From Apus apus (Eukaryota > Chordata > Aves > Apodiformes > Apodidae): a DNA stretch of 64,000 nucleotides. Numbering within the stretch: the first letter of the stretch is position 1; each line of letters opens with the position of its first letter. The notes under the pieces are model-generated. The model did not search any database, was not told the DNA's origin, and saw nothing but the letters and a program-made list of their open reading frames with translations. Shown here one piece after another: positions 33,576-46,100 of the stretch. The translations under genes were made by a program, and so were the position numbers. Where the stretch lies: NCBI RefSeq assembly GCF_020740795.1, contig NC_067294.1, positions 5,766,001 through 5,830,000 of the forward strand. Reading direction: 5' to 3'.

Positions 33576-35486
33576 CATGTTTACTAACTGCCTCAAATAC
33601 CTTCACTACCTGTAATTGTGGTGCAGCACACATATTATTTTTTTTCTCAGATTTTTTGATTCAAGTGGGTTGTGTGAGTCCCAGGCCCCGGGCTGCGGTT
33701 TGCTGAGGGTTTGAGGGTATGAAGCTTTGGACTCAGGTGACCCTGAACTGTAGCAGACCTGCAAAGAGACACTTGGGGGACAAAATGGAGTCGATTTCTC
33801 AAGCCATTTATCCCTGGGTACTCAGGGACATAACATACTCTATTTGCCTTTCTTGAGAGCAGTCTCTCCTGAATGTTTCCTCCCATTTATTCTTCTTCCT
33901 TTCCATGTTCTACTGAAATTGGTCACAGCCAAACCCTTTATGCTTTCTAGAGAACCAGAGTCCTGAGTCTTGAGGAGAGGAGACCCTAAAACGCAGCACA
34001 GCAGCGGCTTCTTGGACTCCTGGTACCCTGAAACTAAGGGAGATCAGTGCACCCAGTTTCTCCAGGCACCCTTCAAGACATGGAAAGAATGGAGAGCTCT
34101 GGAAAAGCTGGCCAGACGCCTCCAGCCCAGCCCACTGCCACCGTGCCCTGCAGAGCTTTGCTGTCCTCTAAGATCACCTGAAGGGTCTGCCTGCATTGTC
34201 CCACTCCTGAAAGTTGTCAGGACATATTTGCCCTCCTTTGTCTCTGCTGGCATCTTGATGACTTGCTAATCTGGTCACCCCTCATCTTCCCAGCCCTCCT
34301 GCCCGCGTCCACCCTCCATTCAGACCAATCTAACCAGTGCTATTGCAATTCCCTGCACCACACAGGGCTCCTTTCATTTGTTTAGAGAGCTGCATTGCCC
34401 AGGAGGGACCTTCTGCTTCTTTCTGCTGGAGGCCTGGGAAGCCCCTCCTGTAAACACCAGGCTGCTGCACACCTGATGAGCAGGGACAGGGCTGGAGGAG
34501 GGTTCATTTGGTGCTAGGATTTGTTTTTTAACAAACAAAGCGAACTGCCACCTTTCCTGGGGGTTATAAAACCATTCCAGACCATGTCAAAAGAGGTCCA
34601 AATCTGTTCATCAAATACTTGTGGACCACAGAGGCTGAATCTCCTCCAACCCATCTCATTTTCAGTGGCCCCTGAAGTCAGCTGCCCCAGGCTCTGCCCC
34701 AGGCTGCCTCTGTCCTCTCAGCCCTGGTCCACAGCATTCCCAGGAGACACCCTTGGTGTTTCTCTGTCTCTACCAGCCTTTATCTGTCTCTTCCTCTCCG
34801 GTGAGGAGAATCAGGTCTCCAAACCAGGCCACCAGCTGCTCAGACCTCACACCTTGGGTCACCTCAGAGCAGTGCCAGTGGTGCTGGGACACCGACCCAG
34901 GCCGGCCACCCCGCTGTGGCAAGTGCTGCGGCCAGGTTCGCACCAACCATCAATGCCTGTTTGTGCAGGGGGAGGTCAGCCCCAAAAAGGACCAGCCAGG
35001 CCTGCATTTCATTTACAGGAGCTGTAAAACTGCCACTTGGCCACCGGCTTTACGGCTTTGGATGATGCTGGTGTCAAAGACGTTTGGTGCAGGAGCCAGC
35101 TGGAGCCCGGCCAGTTTTATATTTAATCTTTGACTCTAAGAACAAATAAAGGGTCTGTATCTTGAGCGAGCAGCAGGCGCACCATGGACATTATTGAAAC
35201 TTCCAAAAATAAACCTCTGCCAAAGTGAGCCAGGTTTTTTTCCTGGAAAGTATCACTGTGGGGTGGGGGGTGGTAACAGGGCAGCCCCCCTGCTGCACGG
35301 CCCCTCTCCAACAGCTGCTCTGTGTCAGGAGCGCCCGTTTTCCCCTCACTGTTTGCTTGTTTTAGCCCCAAAAAATGCCTGAGCAGCTCCTCTGGGCAGC
35401 TTAATGCCCAGCCGGTGCTAAAGCAGCCCTGAGGATTCATCGCTGGGGTGCTGCAGGAGGGAGGCCTCCCTCTTCACAGCTGGAAA

Positions 35487-35700
35487 ATCACAGGATCGTT
35501 TGGGTTGGAAAAGACTGTTCAGATCATCCGGTCCAACCGCTCACCCAGCCCTGCCGAGCCCAGCACTAAACCGTGTCCCTCAGCGCCACATATACGTGGC
35601 TTTCAGATGCCTCTGGGGCTGGTGAGCCCACCCCTGCCCAGGGCAGCCTGTGCCAGGGCCTGACAACCCTTTGGGTGAAGAAACTGTTCCTGTTACCCTG
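35487..35700 (-). mobile_element. CR1 LINE, 3' fragment (minus orientation)
   Basis: The plus strand reads as the reverse complement of a CR1 3' end: AAATCACAGGATCGTTTGGG, TTGGAAAAGAC, CAGATCATCCGGTCCAACC, then GGGCAGCCTGTGCCAGGGCC and CAACCCTTTGGGTGAAGAAA. The 3' terminus is near 35487 and the element runs rightward to about 35700, where the sequence becomes unrelated. It is more diverged than the copy at 35975-36472. Confidence 0.85.
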
Positions 35701-35974
35701 CCAGCAGCTCCCCCGGCGCCGTCCGGACGGCGGGGTCTGTCCCCCGGCCTGCAAGAAGCTGCTTCACACACAGAATCAAGGAGTTTGCTTTCATGTCCTG
35801 TCCTGCGCAGCAAAGGGAGCAAGGGGGGGGTTCCGCAGAGCCAGATCAGTTTCCCCGACGTGCAAGCGCCACTTTTATACCCCAAAAGGTGAAAAACACC
35901 GGACGACATTCTGCCGCCGGGCACGGCGGGTCAGCGCCTCCCTCGCCTCCGTCTTGAAGCGGCGAGGCTTGAAG

Positions 35975-36472
35975 TTCTGGGCCCCTCAGTTCAAGGACAG
36001 GGAACTGCTTGAAAGAGTCCAGCGCAGAGCCACAAAGATGATGAAGGGAGTGGAACATCTCCCTTATGAGGAAAGGCTGAGGGAGCTGGGTCTCTTGAGT
36101 TTGGAGTAAAGGAGACTGAGGGGTGACCTCATCAGTGTTTACAAATACGTAAAGGGTGAGTGTCAAGAAGATGGAGTTAAGCTTTTTTCAGTGATGACCA
36201 GTGATAGGACAAGGAGTAATGGATACAAATTGGAGCATAGGAGGTTTAAGGTGAATATCAGAAACATTTTTTTCACTGTGAGAGTGACAGAGCACTGGAA
36301 CAGGCTGCCCAGGGGGGTTGTGGAGTCTCCTTCACTGGAGACATTCAAAACCCGCCTGGACGCCTTCCTGTGTGATGTACTCTAGGTGACCCTGCTCTGG
36401 CAGGGGGGTTGGACTAGATGATCTTTCGAGGTCCCTTCCAACCCCTATGATTCTATGATTGATTCTATGATT
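35975..36472 (+). mobile_element. CR1 LINE, 3' fragment (plus orientation)
   Basis: A longer CR1 3' end that includes the end of the second open reading frame or adjoining sequence (AGAGTCCAGCGCAGAGCCAC near 36015, AGGAAAGGCTGAGGGAGCTG near 36070). It continues through TTGGACTAGATGATC (36409-36423) and CCCTTCCAACCCC to ATTCTATGATTGATTCTATG repeats at about 36450-36472. It is 5'-truncated and does not code for protein. Together with 35487-35700 it forms an inverted pair about 0.6 kb upstream of TCOF1. Confidence 0.92.
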
Positions 36473-36867
36473 CTCCCCGCGCCTGCTCAGGGGGCTTTTT
36501 GCTGGCAGGGTCCCCCCTGCCTGCGGGCGCGTCAGTGTGGTGACAGCACAGCGATATGTTAATGATATGTTAATACAGCCTTGTCTACCCGGTGCTCCGG
36601 GCTGTGGCCAAGCTCAGCCGTGCGCAGGGCTCCTTCCCAGCCCTTCCACGTCTCCAGGCCAGGCCATTGACTCCTTGGGATGCGTTTTTCCTCCAGCTCG
36701 GATCTATTTCTTCCCTACCTCTTGCTGTTTCGCTGTCAGCGGGAGCTGCCTTGTTACTCCACGCCTCCCTTTTGCTCCCTTGCAGGGGGCTTCTTTTCCC
36801 CCAAGCGTGATCTTTATTTATTCCCCCCCCCTCCCCGTAAAATGAAAAGTATATCGGCGCGGACCGG

Positions 36868-36893
36868 CCCCCCCCCCCCCCCCCCCCCCCCCC
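36868..36893. repeat. Poly-C run (26 C)
   Basis: Twenty-six consecutive C on the plus strand, 130 bases upstream of the TCOF1 ATG. It can form G-quadruplex or i-motif structures, and its true length is doubtful because homopolymers this long are often mis-called. Confidence 0.95.
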
Positions 36894-37022
36894 GCCCCAG
36901 AGCCCGCCCTGCTCCCGCCCCTCCCGCCTCCCCCAGGGACTACGTTTCCCGGCAGGCCGCGCGGCGGAAGCGGAAGCGGAAGCGGCGCGGGGCACGCGGG
37001 CCGGGGCCGGGCCGAGCGGGCC

Positions 37023-37134
37023 ATGGCGGCGGAGGGGCGGGGGGGGGCGGGAGCTGCTCGCCCTCATCCACCAGCACCTGCTGCGCGGCGGCTTCGCCCG
37101 GGCGGCCCGCGAGCTGCAGGCGCAGAGCGGGCAG
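37023..37134 (+). CDS. TCOF1: TCOF1 exon 1 (start codon; apparent frameshift)
   Basis: The frame from 37048 reads RELLALIHQHLLRGGFARAA and continues RELQAQSGQ, matching the treacle N-terminal LisH-like motif, and ends at GTAACG. The only nearby ATG (37023) is out of that frame by one base. Nine consecutive G at 37039-37047 separate them. With eight G the start would read M-A-A-E-G-R-G-G-R-E-L-L, very like mammalian treacle. I take this as a homopolymer error, not a broken gene. Confidence 0.85.
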
Positions 37135-40100
37135 GTAACGGGGCAGCGCCGGCTGGGGCGGGGCGAGGGGCTGCGGGGGGAGCTCAGTCGGGGCCTCGCT
37201 GGGGCTGGGGGGTCCCGTGCCCCGTGAGGGAGCCGGGGGTGCTGGGCCCGCGCTGGGCGTCCCGGGCCTGTGCTGGGAGAGGGGCCGGGCCCGCCGTGCC
37301 TCCGCACCGGCCCCGGCTCCGCGCTGCACCCACGTGCTGGCCCGGCCCCGAGCGGGACCCCGCGGGCTGCCCCGGCCGGGGGGGCCTGGAGCCGCCCGGT
37401 ACCGGCGGCGGCTGCTCCCGAACGCCTGCGGATGTCGCCGGGAGATCGGGGCCCCGGGTGCAGCGCGGCCCTCCTGCCCCGGGGGGCTTTGCTGGGAGCC
37501 TCGTGCGGGGAGGGCCCGTTCGGTTTCCTGAGGGGGGGGGGGGGCGGGGGGCTCCGCCGTCTCCGGTTCTCCTGGTCCGGGGGCTCCATCCAGACCCCGG
37601 GACTCACTCGCGTTCCCTTTGCTTTCGCAGAAGTTGCTCCCTTCCCTCTCGGCCTCTCTTGAGGACATCTTCACCCACTGGGAAAAGTAAGTGGAAGGAG
37701 GAGATCTCCGTCAGATCCCGGGCCGCCTCAGCAGGCAGGATGCATGGCACGTGCCATCTTGGTTTGCTGGAGTTTCCCATTGTTGGGGTATTCCCGGTGA
37801 TAACTGTGCTCGGCAGGCTTTCCTCCTGGGCTTTTGGTTTCAGACCGATTCGTTTCAGATGTTAAAAGATTATGTTGGTTTCAAACTCCCTGAAGTTGGA
37901 GACAAGTTGTTGCTCTGGTTTTGAGAGGCTGATGCTGTTCTTGCTCGTTGGGGTTGATGCTGGAGGACTGTGGGGCTGAGACTTGGGCTTTACTGGCATT
38001 TTTTTTTCTCCCCAGTTTCACTTTCTGTTTAAAGCCACGTGCTTGTCAGGAATTGACCCAAGGGAGCCTGAGCAGATGCTGAAATGCCAATGCTCTTACA
38101 GGGACTTAAACCTTAGCATAGATTGTGTATCCTCTGACTCAGAGGAGGTCCTTTGGGTTCAGCCTGTCCTCTCAAGCCCTGACATGTTCATCCCAACCCC
38201 TTCCCACGCAGTTATTCTGCTGAGTACCCTACAGGAAGGTCTGCAGTGTGGAGTCTTCCCATCAGTGGGATGCTCCAACACCTGCACCCATCCTGCACTC
38301 TCCTGGCTTTGTGGAGAGGCTGGAGAGCCAGAGCCAGGCTGGAGCTGGGTTTCTGTGCCTGTCTTGAGGGTTGCTGGAGTGAAGGTGCTCACTGTGGCTG
38401 TGGCAGGTGGGTGTTTGCTTCAGAGGTGTCTTCTGCTAGAACCCCTCTTGCCTTGGTGCTGCTGCAGTTCTTGCTCTTGTATCTCCATGATTTTCGTACT
38501 TGAGCAGGAGAAGGTCTGGATCTAGGTGAGGATGTAGCAGTGAAGAAACAGGCTTGCAGTTCCTTCCTTTAACAATTGAATGCTCTCTTGGGTACTGATG
38601 GTGACCTTTCTCTGTGCTGGTTCTGCTGGGTGCTACAGCAAACCCTTCCAGACACTGTTGCTTTTAAAGCTTGGGGAGCAGCAGGGCACCCACATCACAT
38701 TTAAATCTTTCTCTGTAGTGTCACCCCTCTGTTGTGGTCCCACCCCACAGGTATGCCTGTTGTCTCTGTCCCCCAGGGTTACACCTGGTTTGGAGTCACC
38801 ATGAGTGATGTATTGACCAGTAGCTTTGTCCTGGAGTGCTCCCCTTTCCGTTGGTGTTTGGCCTGAAAATGTCTCTCCTCCAGCTGTGCTGCAGCTCTTG
38901 CCCATCTAACCAAGGTTATCCTTGGTGCTCTCCTTCAGGGTCTCCTATAAAGTGAACCTAAGGGTTGGGATTTGCAGTTCCTTAGGAGTGGCCTCCCTCC
39001 AGGGCTGTGCTTCAGGATGCTGGGAGGGGTGGAATGGTGCCTGTGAGCTGGGGAAGCTGGAACCTGCTCAGCCCCAGGAGCAGCCAGAGCCCTCAAATGC
39101 TTGGGGCATGAAAAAAAACAACCCTCTTTTCCCTCATGGGGTGTCTCTGGGCCCCTGGTTGCTCACAACAAGTTCTCCAGCAGTCTCTGTTGTGCTGTTG
39201 GCTTCTAGTGGATCAGGAAGGTGTTGGAGTGTTGTAGCTGGCTGTGTGGCTTTCCCTAATATTTTATTAAAGGGATTATTGCAGTAGTGAACAGGACTTT
39301 GTAATTGCAAATGTGCCTTCAGCCTTGCCTGCTTGCAGAAGACTTGCTGTTGTAGCTACACTACTGAAATGCTCTCATAATTACTGGCCAAATTGTTATG
39401 CTGATCTTATTTTTAAATCAGATCAATAAAATAAGCTGAACTGGCACAAAAGTGAGTAGTTTTGCCTCTGATAATTACATGTCTTGGGGCTTAAAAGTAT
39501 TGCCTGTGTGAGTCACACAGGCGTGTGCTCAGCCAACATTATCCTCATAATAAAGCAAGTGTATTGCCTGTGTTCTCATTTGAAGATTAAAGATAACTTT
39601 AGCCACATCATCTGTTCTGGTACAGGTAGGATTCAGAGCCTGGAAACATCTTTCTGCAGCTTAATGTTTTAACCCAATTGAACAGCTTAAGTCTTTAATG
39701 CTCATCTGTGGCCTCTTCCTCCCTTTCAACGCATCTTCTGCAGGTCCAGACTCTTCCTCTCTTAAATCTCCCTGCAACATGACTTTTCTGTCCTTTTGGC
39801 CTCTGAGCCCAAGTTCAGATGGCTTTTGCTGCCTTCAGATTCACTTCTCTTGGCCTTGTGGAACACCAAGGCCTGTTTGGGAATCACTGCCCCAGCCCTG
39901 GGACTGCATTTACTGACTGCCAGGCTATAGCTGACTCCTGGACACAGAATTTGTTCTGTGGTGTCCTCCCTGAGTATTGCAGGGATATGGTGCTCTCAGG
40001 AGGTGCCTGAGGAGGACTGGAGATGTTCCTTGCAGGACTGAAAAGTATTTCTTCCACTCCTGCAGAGCTGTAGAGGAATGACAGTGTGTCCTTAGTTTGG

Positions 40101-43100
40101 AGCCTGACCTGACAGTGGATGAATTACTGTATTCCAGTTTGTTCAGGATTTTTTTCCCCCCCTGGTTTTGACACAAATTCTCTTCCCCCAGAACTCCCTC
40201 AAATTCCAGGAGAAGAAAGGTGAGTGATGAGGAGGCAGCCATCCCAGAAAAAATCCGAGTTCCTGATCCTGTGAGCAGCTCTGAGAGCTCAGAGAAGGAA
40301 GAGGATGAGAAAGAGAAGGCGAAAGCTGCAAACGGTAGGAGCCTTTCATCTCCCTGGAGCTGACATAGAAGGGTTGGAGGCTGGTGAAGGAGCAGCCCAA
40401 CTTGCTTGGCTAGAGAAAATGCTTTCTAAAGTGAAGGCTATTCCCTTGTGCTCATAGAAAAGTAGGACAACCAATTTAGCACCCTGTTCTTTTGGAGTTT
40501 CTGAGGAGCACAGATGTCAGCTGAAGCTAGAAAAAATCCTATTATGATTCGTTGGGGAGGGATAGGTGGTGTTGATTGGATGAAGACTTGGGAACCTGAC
40601 ACTGTCCACTGTGGAGCACCTTCTGGTTGGTCCCAGGTGTCTGTTGGGCCAACAAAGGCAGGTCTGTCTCCTGCATGAGTGAAGGACTCGTTAGTTGGTC
40701 TGGAAAGCCAGAGCCCTGTGTCTGAAGTGGGGATAGTTCCCTGGTGCAGCTGATGTGGGAGGTGTTTGCTTGCACAGTCTAACAAAACCCCATGTGTCTG
40801 ATACGTTTTGGCTCAGTCTCATCTCCTGTAGACCAGCTCTTGGAAACATGCAGATCTAGGCAGGTTCCTTGTCTTGGTGGTGGGGAGAAGGATGGGCTGG
40901 AGGAGTAAAGCAGTTGTCTGTCCCAAGAGCAGAGGTGTTGGGGCAAGTGTGGAGATGGGACCCTGCCCTGCCTGCTGGGGCTTTCCTGCAGACCAGAGGC
41001 CATCTCAGTGCGAGAGGATCTCACACAATTTCCCTGTGGCTCTCTCCTGTGCAGCAGCCAGCCTTTCCCTGCCCACCAACTCAGCAGTGACTATAGACAG
41101 CAGTGAAGATGAGGACTCCTCATCAGAAGAGGAGACTTCAGCTGGGAAGGGTGCAGTTACGGTAAGGAAGTACTCCTCTTGGCTTTGAAGGGTGAGAGTA
41201 CTCTGAGGCCACAGCTGTCCCAGACTCACTGACATGGGTAGAGTGGTGGGGTTGACGTGGAATTCATATTTACACAACCCACCTATTTTGGCATTAGCCT
41301 TCTCTTAGATACCTGTCCCCCTATGGGCTTCCCTAAAGAACTCCATGACTTGCCCAGCTGCCAATTTGCTCTTCGAGGTTTGTTGTGTCCAGTTTAACCC
41401 CTCATAGGCATCTAATTTCTTTTGTTCCCTGTAGGTGACCCCAGCTGTGGTGGGTGGCAAAGCTGCCAACTCCCTGCACTCTCCTCACAAACCTGCTGCC
41501 CCAGCAGGCAGAGCTGCGGCGCTCGCTGCTCCCAGCAGGACTGTGCTCTCCAATAAGCAGCAGCCCAGTGCACCGGTGGCTGCTGCAACTCCGGCCAAGG
41601 CTGGGCAGAAACTGCCCAGTCCTGGGAAGCCTGGACAGGCTACAACAGCAGTGGCCAAAGTAGGTCAAAGCAAAGCACCAGTAGTGACCAAAGCAGCAGG
41701 AACCTCCAGCAGCAGCAGCTCCTCGTCAGAGAGTGAGGAGGAAAAAGAGACGCCGGCTGCGAATGTCCCGGCTCCCAAAGTAGGTAAGGAGCCTGCAGGG
41801 TGGGGTAAATGCACACGTGCTCCAGCTTTGCTGCCACTCAGGACTGGGCTGTGCCCTCAACCTGTTCCTTTCCAGTTCCCTCGCTGGAAAGCTCAGAGTG
41901 ATGGTTGTTCCTTGGGGAGGCTGTGAGGATGCTGCAGAGCAGCCAGGTCTGGAGCTCTGTGGGATGAATCCCGCACACGTGCTCCCATTTCAAGCAGCAG
42001 ACTGTGCTAAGATGTCTGTCTGGCAGCACCCAGTGCTGCGGGGTGGGAGATGACAGCAGAGCCTATCTGGAGGAGATGCAGTGCTGATACTGTAGAAGCT
42101 TTCAGCTCTTGGAAAAGGCACTGCAGCATCTTCTCCTTGTTCCCAGTTGCAAAGTGATTGAGTTTTGGTTTCGAGGTCTTTAGGGAAATCTCTCTTACTG
42201 CTTTGAAGTGTGTGTGTTGGGAGACAAGGGGGTGAGGAATAGATCACAGAAGCTCCGAAAATTATCCTCTTGGCTCTTTTCCAGGGGTGGTCCATGCAGG
42301 CTGGGTGCCCTTGCATGGAGTTGTGTGTGGCCGGACAGCTCCCTGTAGGGTCAGAGGGTGGCCAGGAAGGATTTGCCACCTCTGCCTGCCCTTGGGGGAG
42401 TGGTGTTTGTGGGCCGACATTTGTCTGGAGAAGCTGTTCCCAGCAGGCCACTGATGCTTTCAGCAGGACTAGGCCTTTTTCCTTGCAAATCCCGTTAGCT
42501 CTCTCTGTCACTTGTTTTGTTTTCTTGACTTCAAAAGCTGCATTAGCATCATGCTCTGGGAGCTCAGAGCAGGCAGCAGCTGTGACATCTCCTCACTTGT
42601 GTTTCAGAGCTGAAGCAGGCAGCTGGGGCTGCTGAGAGCAGCAGTGAGGAATCGAGTGATGAGACATCCTCTGAGGAGGAGCTTGCAACTCCAGCAGGCC
42701 AGGTAACCTTTCCAGCCCCGTTCCTTTGTTTCTAGGAAATCACTTTCCTTCCCTTGAAGGAGAGAGGACATGCTGCAATGCTCTGTTCTGACAACACCCC
42801 CTTCTCTGGGTGTGTGGGATCCCTAAACCCAAGGCCAGAGAAACACACTGTGTGGCTGAGAGCCCACTAACCCCTGCCAGCATCAGCTGTTCCATCCCAG
42901 TTCCTCCTAGTGCCTGAAATTGAGGGAGACCCTTTGATCTGTAGGAGGTGATTGGTGTGCAACTCCACAGAGCTAGTCAGGCTGGAGAAAGTAGTTTGCT
43001 TCAGATAGTCCCCAGGCCATGGAATTGAACAAGCCTATCCTGATCAAAGTTGTCAGGGTTGCCTTCCTTAAAACAGGTTCCATGCATTTACAGCTCTCAA

Positions 43101-46100
43101 CTGGTTTCTTGTGAACCGTTACCTGATTACTCTGTTCCTTTTTGTTCCCTCTGCTCCCAGGCAAAACCAGCTACAAAACCAGCTCAGGTTAATGCAGAAC
43201 CTCTGAAAAGTGCTCCTGGTGCTTCAGTGTCCCTCAAGAAGAATACAGTGAGGCAAACAGCAGCAGCACCAAACCAGACCAAACCTGCATCCACAACAGT
43301 TCCTGGGGCTGCAAAGCCCGATGACGCCTCAGAGAGCAGTGACTCCTCAGACAGTGAAGATGAGGAACCTCCATCAGTAACACAAGTACGTCTGTCCAGG
43401 ACTCATGTCTTTCCTTGCTCACCTCTCCAGGGCTGGGAATTGCAGTGAAAAGAAAATTTTGTAAATGCATGTAGTGCAAAGTCATGGTGGGGACAGGAGA
43501 AAAGAGGCTTGGGGTGTTGAAAGGCACCTCAGTGTCTTTGCTCTGAGCCTTAATTAAGCCATTGTACCTTTCTTTAAAAAAAAAATAAAATATCCACCAG
43601 TACTTTTAAATTAAAAAGAGCCCAGCAATTACTTTCCCACCTGAGGAGGCAAATTGTCATAGTTGAATTTGCCTCTCAGCTATAAATTGCAATAAATAGT
43701 ATCTAATTTGTTGAACTCTAGTGCAGCTTAGCTTCCCTGCTGTGGAGAGTGCAGAGTGCTCCAGTGTTCCTCACTGGAGGGGACTGGTAGCATCAGAAAG
43801 CTGATGAGCAATGTCTGGTCTTGCTTTCTTGTCTTTGGAGACTATCCCCACACAGCTAGATGAAAGGAATCCTTGTGCTTCCTGCCAGTTGCTAATCGGC
43901 CTTCAGCATTTGCCTTTCCCAGGGGGCTCTGAAATCTCTTCCCTTGGTTAGTCTGAGCAAATAAATGGTGCTGCTGTGGGATTTGCCTTGTTTCATGCTG
44001 TTCTTATCTTGTCCAGGCAAAGCCACCTCCAAAATCCTCCCAAGCCGTCCCACCCCCAGTGAAACCTACACCAGCAACATCACTCTCTGGCAAAGCAAAT
44101 CCAGCAAAAACACTTCCATTGTCCCAAGGGAAGCCAGCCCCAAAACTGGGAGTACCACAGCAGGCCAAAACCAAGCTGGGAAAGACTTCTGCTCCTGCAA
44201 AGCCTGCTGAAAGCACAAAGCCAGCAGACAGCTCCGATTCCTCAGGCAGTGAAGACGAGAGTCTCCCTGTGCCCATCAGCCAGAAGGTAGGTGGTACTGC
44301 ATCCAGCCCAGTGCCAGGGGATGGGATACTCAGTATAATTGTTTAGCTCTTAAATGCTACCACTGCTCTCCTTGAAACACCAGTAGCATGGAGTATGTTG
44401 TGTCTTGGTTCTTCAGAGAGCAAGATCTTTCTTTCTACCTGGAAACAAGTATAGCCTACTTTTCACCCAGCTGTAGCAGAGAAAGTCTAACCTACTGGAT
44501 ACCAGCTGGTTGGCTCCACTCATGTCTTGCCTCTCTGGAATGAGCCTTGGGTGCAGGGTCACAGATAGCTTGGTCTTGGCTCTCCTGTGAGGGTTTGTTT
44601 AGACCTCTCTTGTGAGAAGGACCATGAACCCAACCTGGATTCAGGTGGCTGAATCCCTAGGGAGGCCTATTGTATGGAGACCTTCTGCATTGACTCTGAG
44701 CTGCAGGGATCTTTGGGAAGTGCCCTGAATGCAGCATTTTGAAGTTGGCAGCTATTATCTGCTGGGGAGGAAGGGAAGCTGGGGGCAGAGCCTCACGTGT
44801 CCTTGCAAGGAGGCTCTTTGTCAACACGTCCTTTTGCTATTGACAGGCAGGAGCCAGAGAGGCTCTGCATTTTTGTCTTTATAGCCTTGGTCTGCTAAGG
44901 TGGGTGGAGGGGGATGCATCTCTAGCAGTTGGCTCTGTGCTGCTCTCTTCCTGCATGATTATATGTCAAGATTCAGCTTTGGCTCGCAGGAGCAGCCATT
45001 CTGATAGCTGTGCCGTGGGGTCTGACTGGGAAACTATTGGCACTTATCCACTCCAGCAGAGTTGTAGGTGAAGGGACCTGCTGGAGTGGGTTTGTTCTCC
45101 AGTGTTGACTTGAAGCTGGCAGCAGCAGGTAGCCATCTTGCTGACAGCCCTTTAACCACTTCAGCATCTTCCTTCTTGCAAACTGGTGATTTTCCCTCGG
45201 CAGCCACGGTCCTCAAGGAAGAGCTTGTCATCCAGGGAGCTCTATTTTTACCAAGCAGGCTGTTTCTTCCCATGGTAGTATCCTGCAGGCAGAGACCACG
45301 AGGGAAGCCTGAAGATAGACTGTTAGGCTTAGCTGTGTCCACCATCCTGTCCTCTCAGTCAAACTCTTCTTAGCTCATCCTCACCATCTGCTACTTGGGC
45401 ATATGGTAACTACTGACTTACTGTATCCTGCAACTTCCTCTGGCTTCTGTGCAAGATCCAAACAGATACAGAGCGTTGGAAGCAGCTTCATCTTTCCCTG
45501 TGGGGGTGGATTAGCACAATTAAAATGAACATCATGCTTAAATTGAACTGCTTAATTGGTATGTTTACCCCTGAAGACTTAGGAATATTTAGTGAAAGAA
45601 GTTGACATGGTTTTTCTATGTTTTGGGGGGGAAGGGTGGTGATGGGGGACAGTCTGGATTGACCTTAAAGATGCTGTGAGCTGCCTTTCTTCTGGAACTT
45701 AATTTTGCTCTGCTTCTGTCCTGGACATTCTGGGCCAGAGATGGCACACGGGCCCTCCATGGACAGGCTTTGGCTTCTGTTTGCCAGGACTGGGGTGAGA
45801 TGCACGTGCATGTGCATGTTGGGAACCTGGTCTTCCTTAAGCATCCCAGGAAGCTGTGCCTGCAAGTTTTCATCATGGACCACAGGCCCTGTGGGGAGAG
45901 GCCCGATATCCTAAGAGATGGAAGGCCTCTCTCCCTCCCTGAACCCTGCTCCCTTGCAGGTGGCAGTCCTGCCTTTGCTGTGTTGTTACAGAGCTGAGAT
46001 ACTGGTCTCAGTCCTGATCTGCTGATGGTGCTTCTGTGGTGCACAGGCAGCCAGGGAGTGTGGTTGTTACAGTGTTCTCAGAGGGATTGTTAGAACGTGC

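Larger units (their letters stand above)
16624..35486. other. Gene-poor intergenic region between ARSI and TCOF1
   Basis: Nearly 19 kb with no exon I can defend. The first few hundred bases on the left should hold the ARSI leader and promoter. T-rich tracts occur at about 20065-20110 and 20160-20170, a pyrimidine-rich tract at about 32075-32335, and GA-rich sequence at about 19265-19305. AT-rich islands that look like non-coding regulatory elements are listed separately. Open frames here have no recognisable domains. Confidence 0.65.
36840..37660 (+). promoter_or_regulatory. TCOF1: TCOF1 CpG island and promoter
   Basis: A very GC- and CpG-rich block surrounds the TCOF1 start. Directly upstream of the ATG (37023) lie ACTACGTTTCCCGGCAGGC (36939-36957), resembling the ZNF143 ACTACA-type motif, and three tandem CGGAAG ETS cores at 36965-36982. 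No TATA box is present, as expected for a housekeeping CpG promoter. Confidence 0.75.

Noticed and set aside
35573-36109. 178-codon frame between the CR1 copies
   Set aside because: It runs through parts of two oppositely oriented CR1 fragments and the GC-rich spacer.
36585-37607. 340-codon minus-strand open frame over the TCOF1 CpG island
   Set aside because: It is antisense to TCOF1 exon 1, made of Pro/Arg/Gly/Ala from GC-rich DNA, and has no domain.
43798-43960. Possible C/D-box snoRNA in TCOF1 intron 7 (CTGATGAGC with later CTGA)
   Set aside because: The boxes are about 130 bases apart or more, with no terminal stem or clear guide region.
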